From positions 1,433,501 through 1,497,500 of the forward strand of contig JAKZAP010000017.1 of NCBI GenBank assembly GCA_023053575.1: 64,000 nt of DNA, in the 5' to 3' direction. Shown piece after piece: positions 63,991-64,000 of the stretch (positions are counted from its first letter, which is position 1; each line of letters begins with the position of its first letter). The translations under genes and the position numbers were made by a program. The notes beneath the pieces were generated by a model. That model was not told the DNA's origin. It ran no database searches and saw only the letters and a program-made list of their open reading frames with translations. The DNA is from Branchinecta lynchi (taxonomy: Eukaryota > Arthropoda > Branchiopoda > Anostraca > Branchinectidae).

Positions 63991-64000
63991 TTGCACGACA

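Noticed and set aside
1..64000. tRNA, rRNA, snRNA genes and CRISPR arrays
   Set aside because: No tRNA B-box with matching A-box, no rRNA-like stretch, and no regularly spaced identical short repeats were seen. The direct repeats present belong to transposon cores.

Overview
The window reads as non-coding-rich DNA from an invertebrate animal genome, not a microbial one. There is no operon-like packing and no open frame above about 320 codons. The DNA is AT-rich and is dominated by diverged, nested transposable elements: non-LTR retrotransposon (LINE) remnants ending in many different short-unit tails, non-autonomous elements with internal tandem cores and (ACGG)n/(GTCY)n tracts, hAT and mariner-type miniature elements, and long foldback elements. 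Elements with tandem cores plus ACGG-type microsatellites are known from bivalve 'pearl' and fly DINE/mini-me families (Helitron-related), so a marine invertebrate is a reasonable guess. I cannot name the phylum.

The most gene-like signal is a chain of candidate host exons on the minus strand, read from about 54.2 kb down to about 18.1 kb: A 53889-54211, B 50139-50329, C 46222-46445, F 40115-40347, I about 33590-33736, D 31336-31549, G 21304-21461 and weakly H 18116-18177. Each has an open frame, an AG acceptor and a GT donor. Reading phases agree at A-B, B-C, C-F, F-I, D-G and G-H. At least one exon is needed between I and D; 33285-33331 would fit. The predicted protein is Pro/Ser-rich at both ends with charged helical segments in the middle; I do not recognise it. 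Its introns hold most of the transposons. Weaker plus-strand candidates lie at 4357-4461 with 4982-5113, at 26266-26562 and at 42046-42231.

Layout: 0-10 kb holds small inverted-repeat elements, a possible two-exon plus-strand fragment and an hAT-like element; 10-21 kb two large tandem-core elements around several LINE remnants; 21-30 kb a cluster of nested hAT/mariner-type MITEs, foldback elements and a third tandem-core element; 30-40 kb the longest LINE frame (32154-33194), a second LINE, and two inverted-repeat elements each carrying a tandem-core element inside; 40-50 kb three more tandem-core elements and foldback elements; 50-57 kb an hAT MITE with target duplication, an inverted minisatellite pair and a LINE of about 1 kb; 57-64 kb two full copies of a second tandem-core family ending in a perfect hairpin. 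Throughout the feature list, 'GGATCC family' means the tandem-core elements bounded by CAAGACCAAAGGTTTCGATGG and GGGATCCCAAAA, and 'GGCACTTG family' means those bounded by ACAAGAGCTACGAGCTC and the ATGGCACTTG hairpin.

No tRNA, rRNA, CRISPR array or intact transposase was found. All family assignments rest on motifs read by eye, without database searches.
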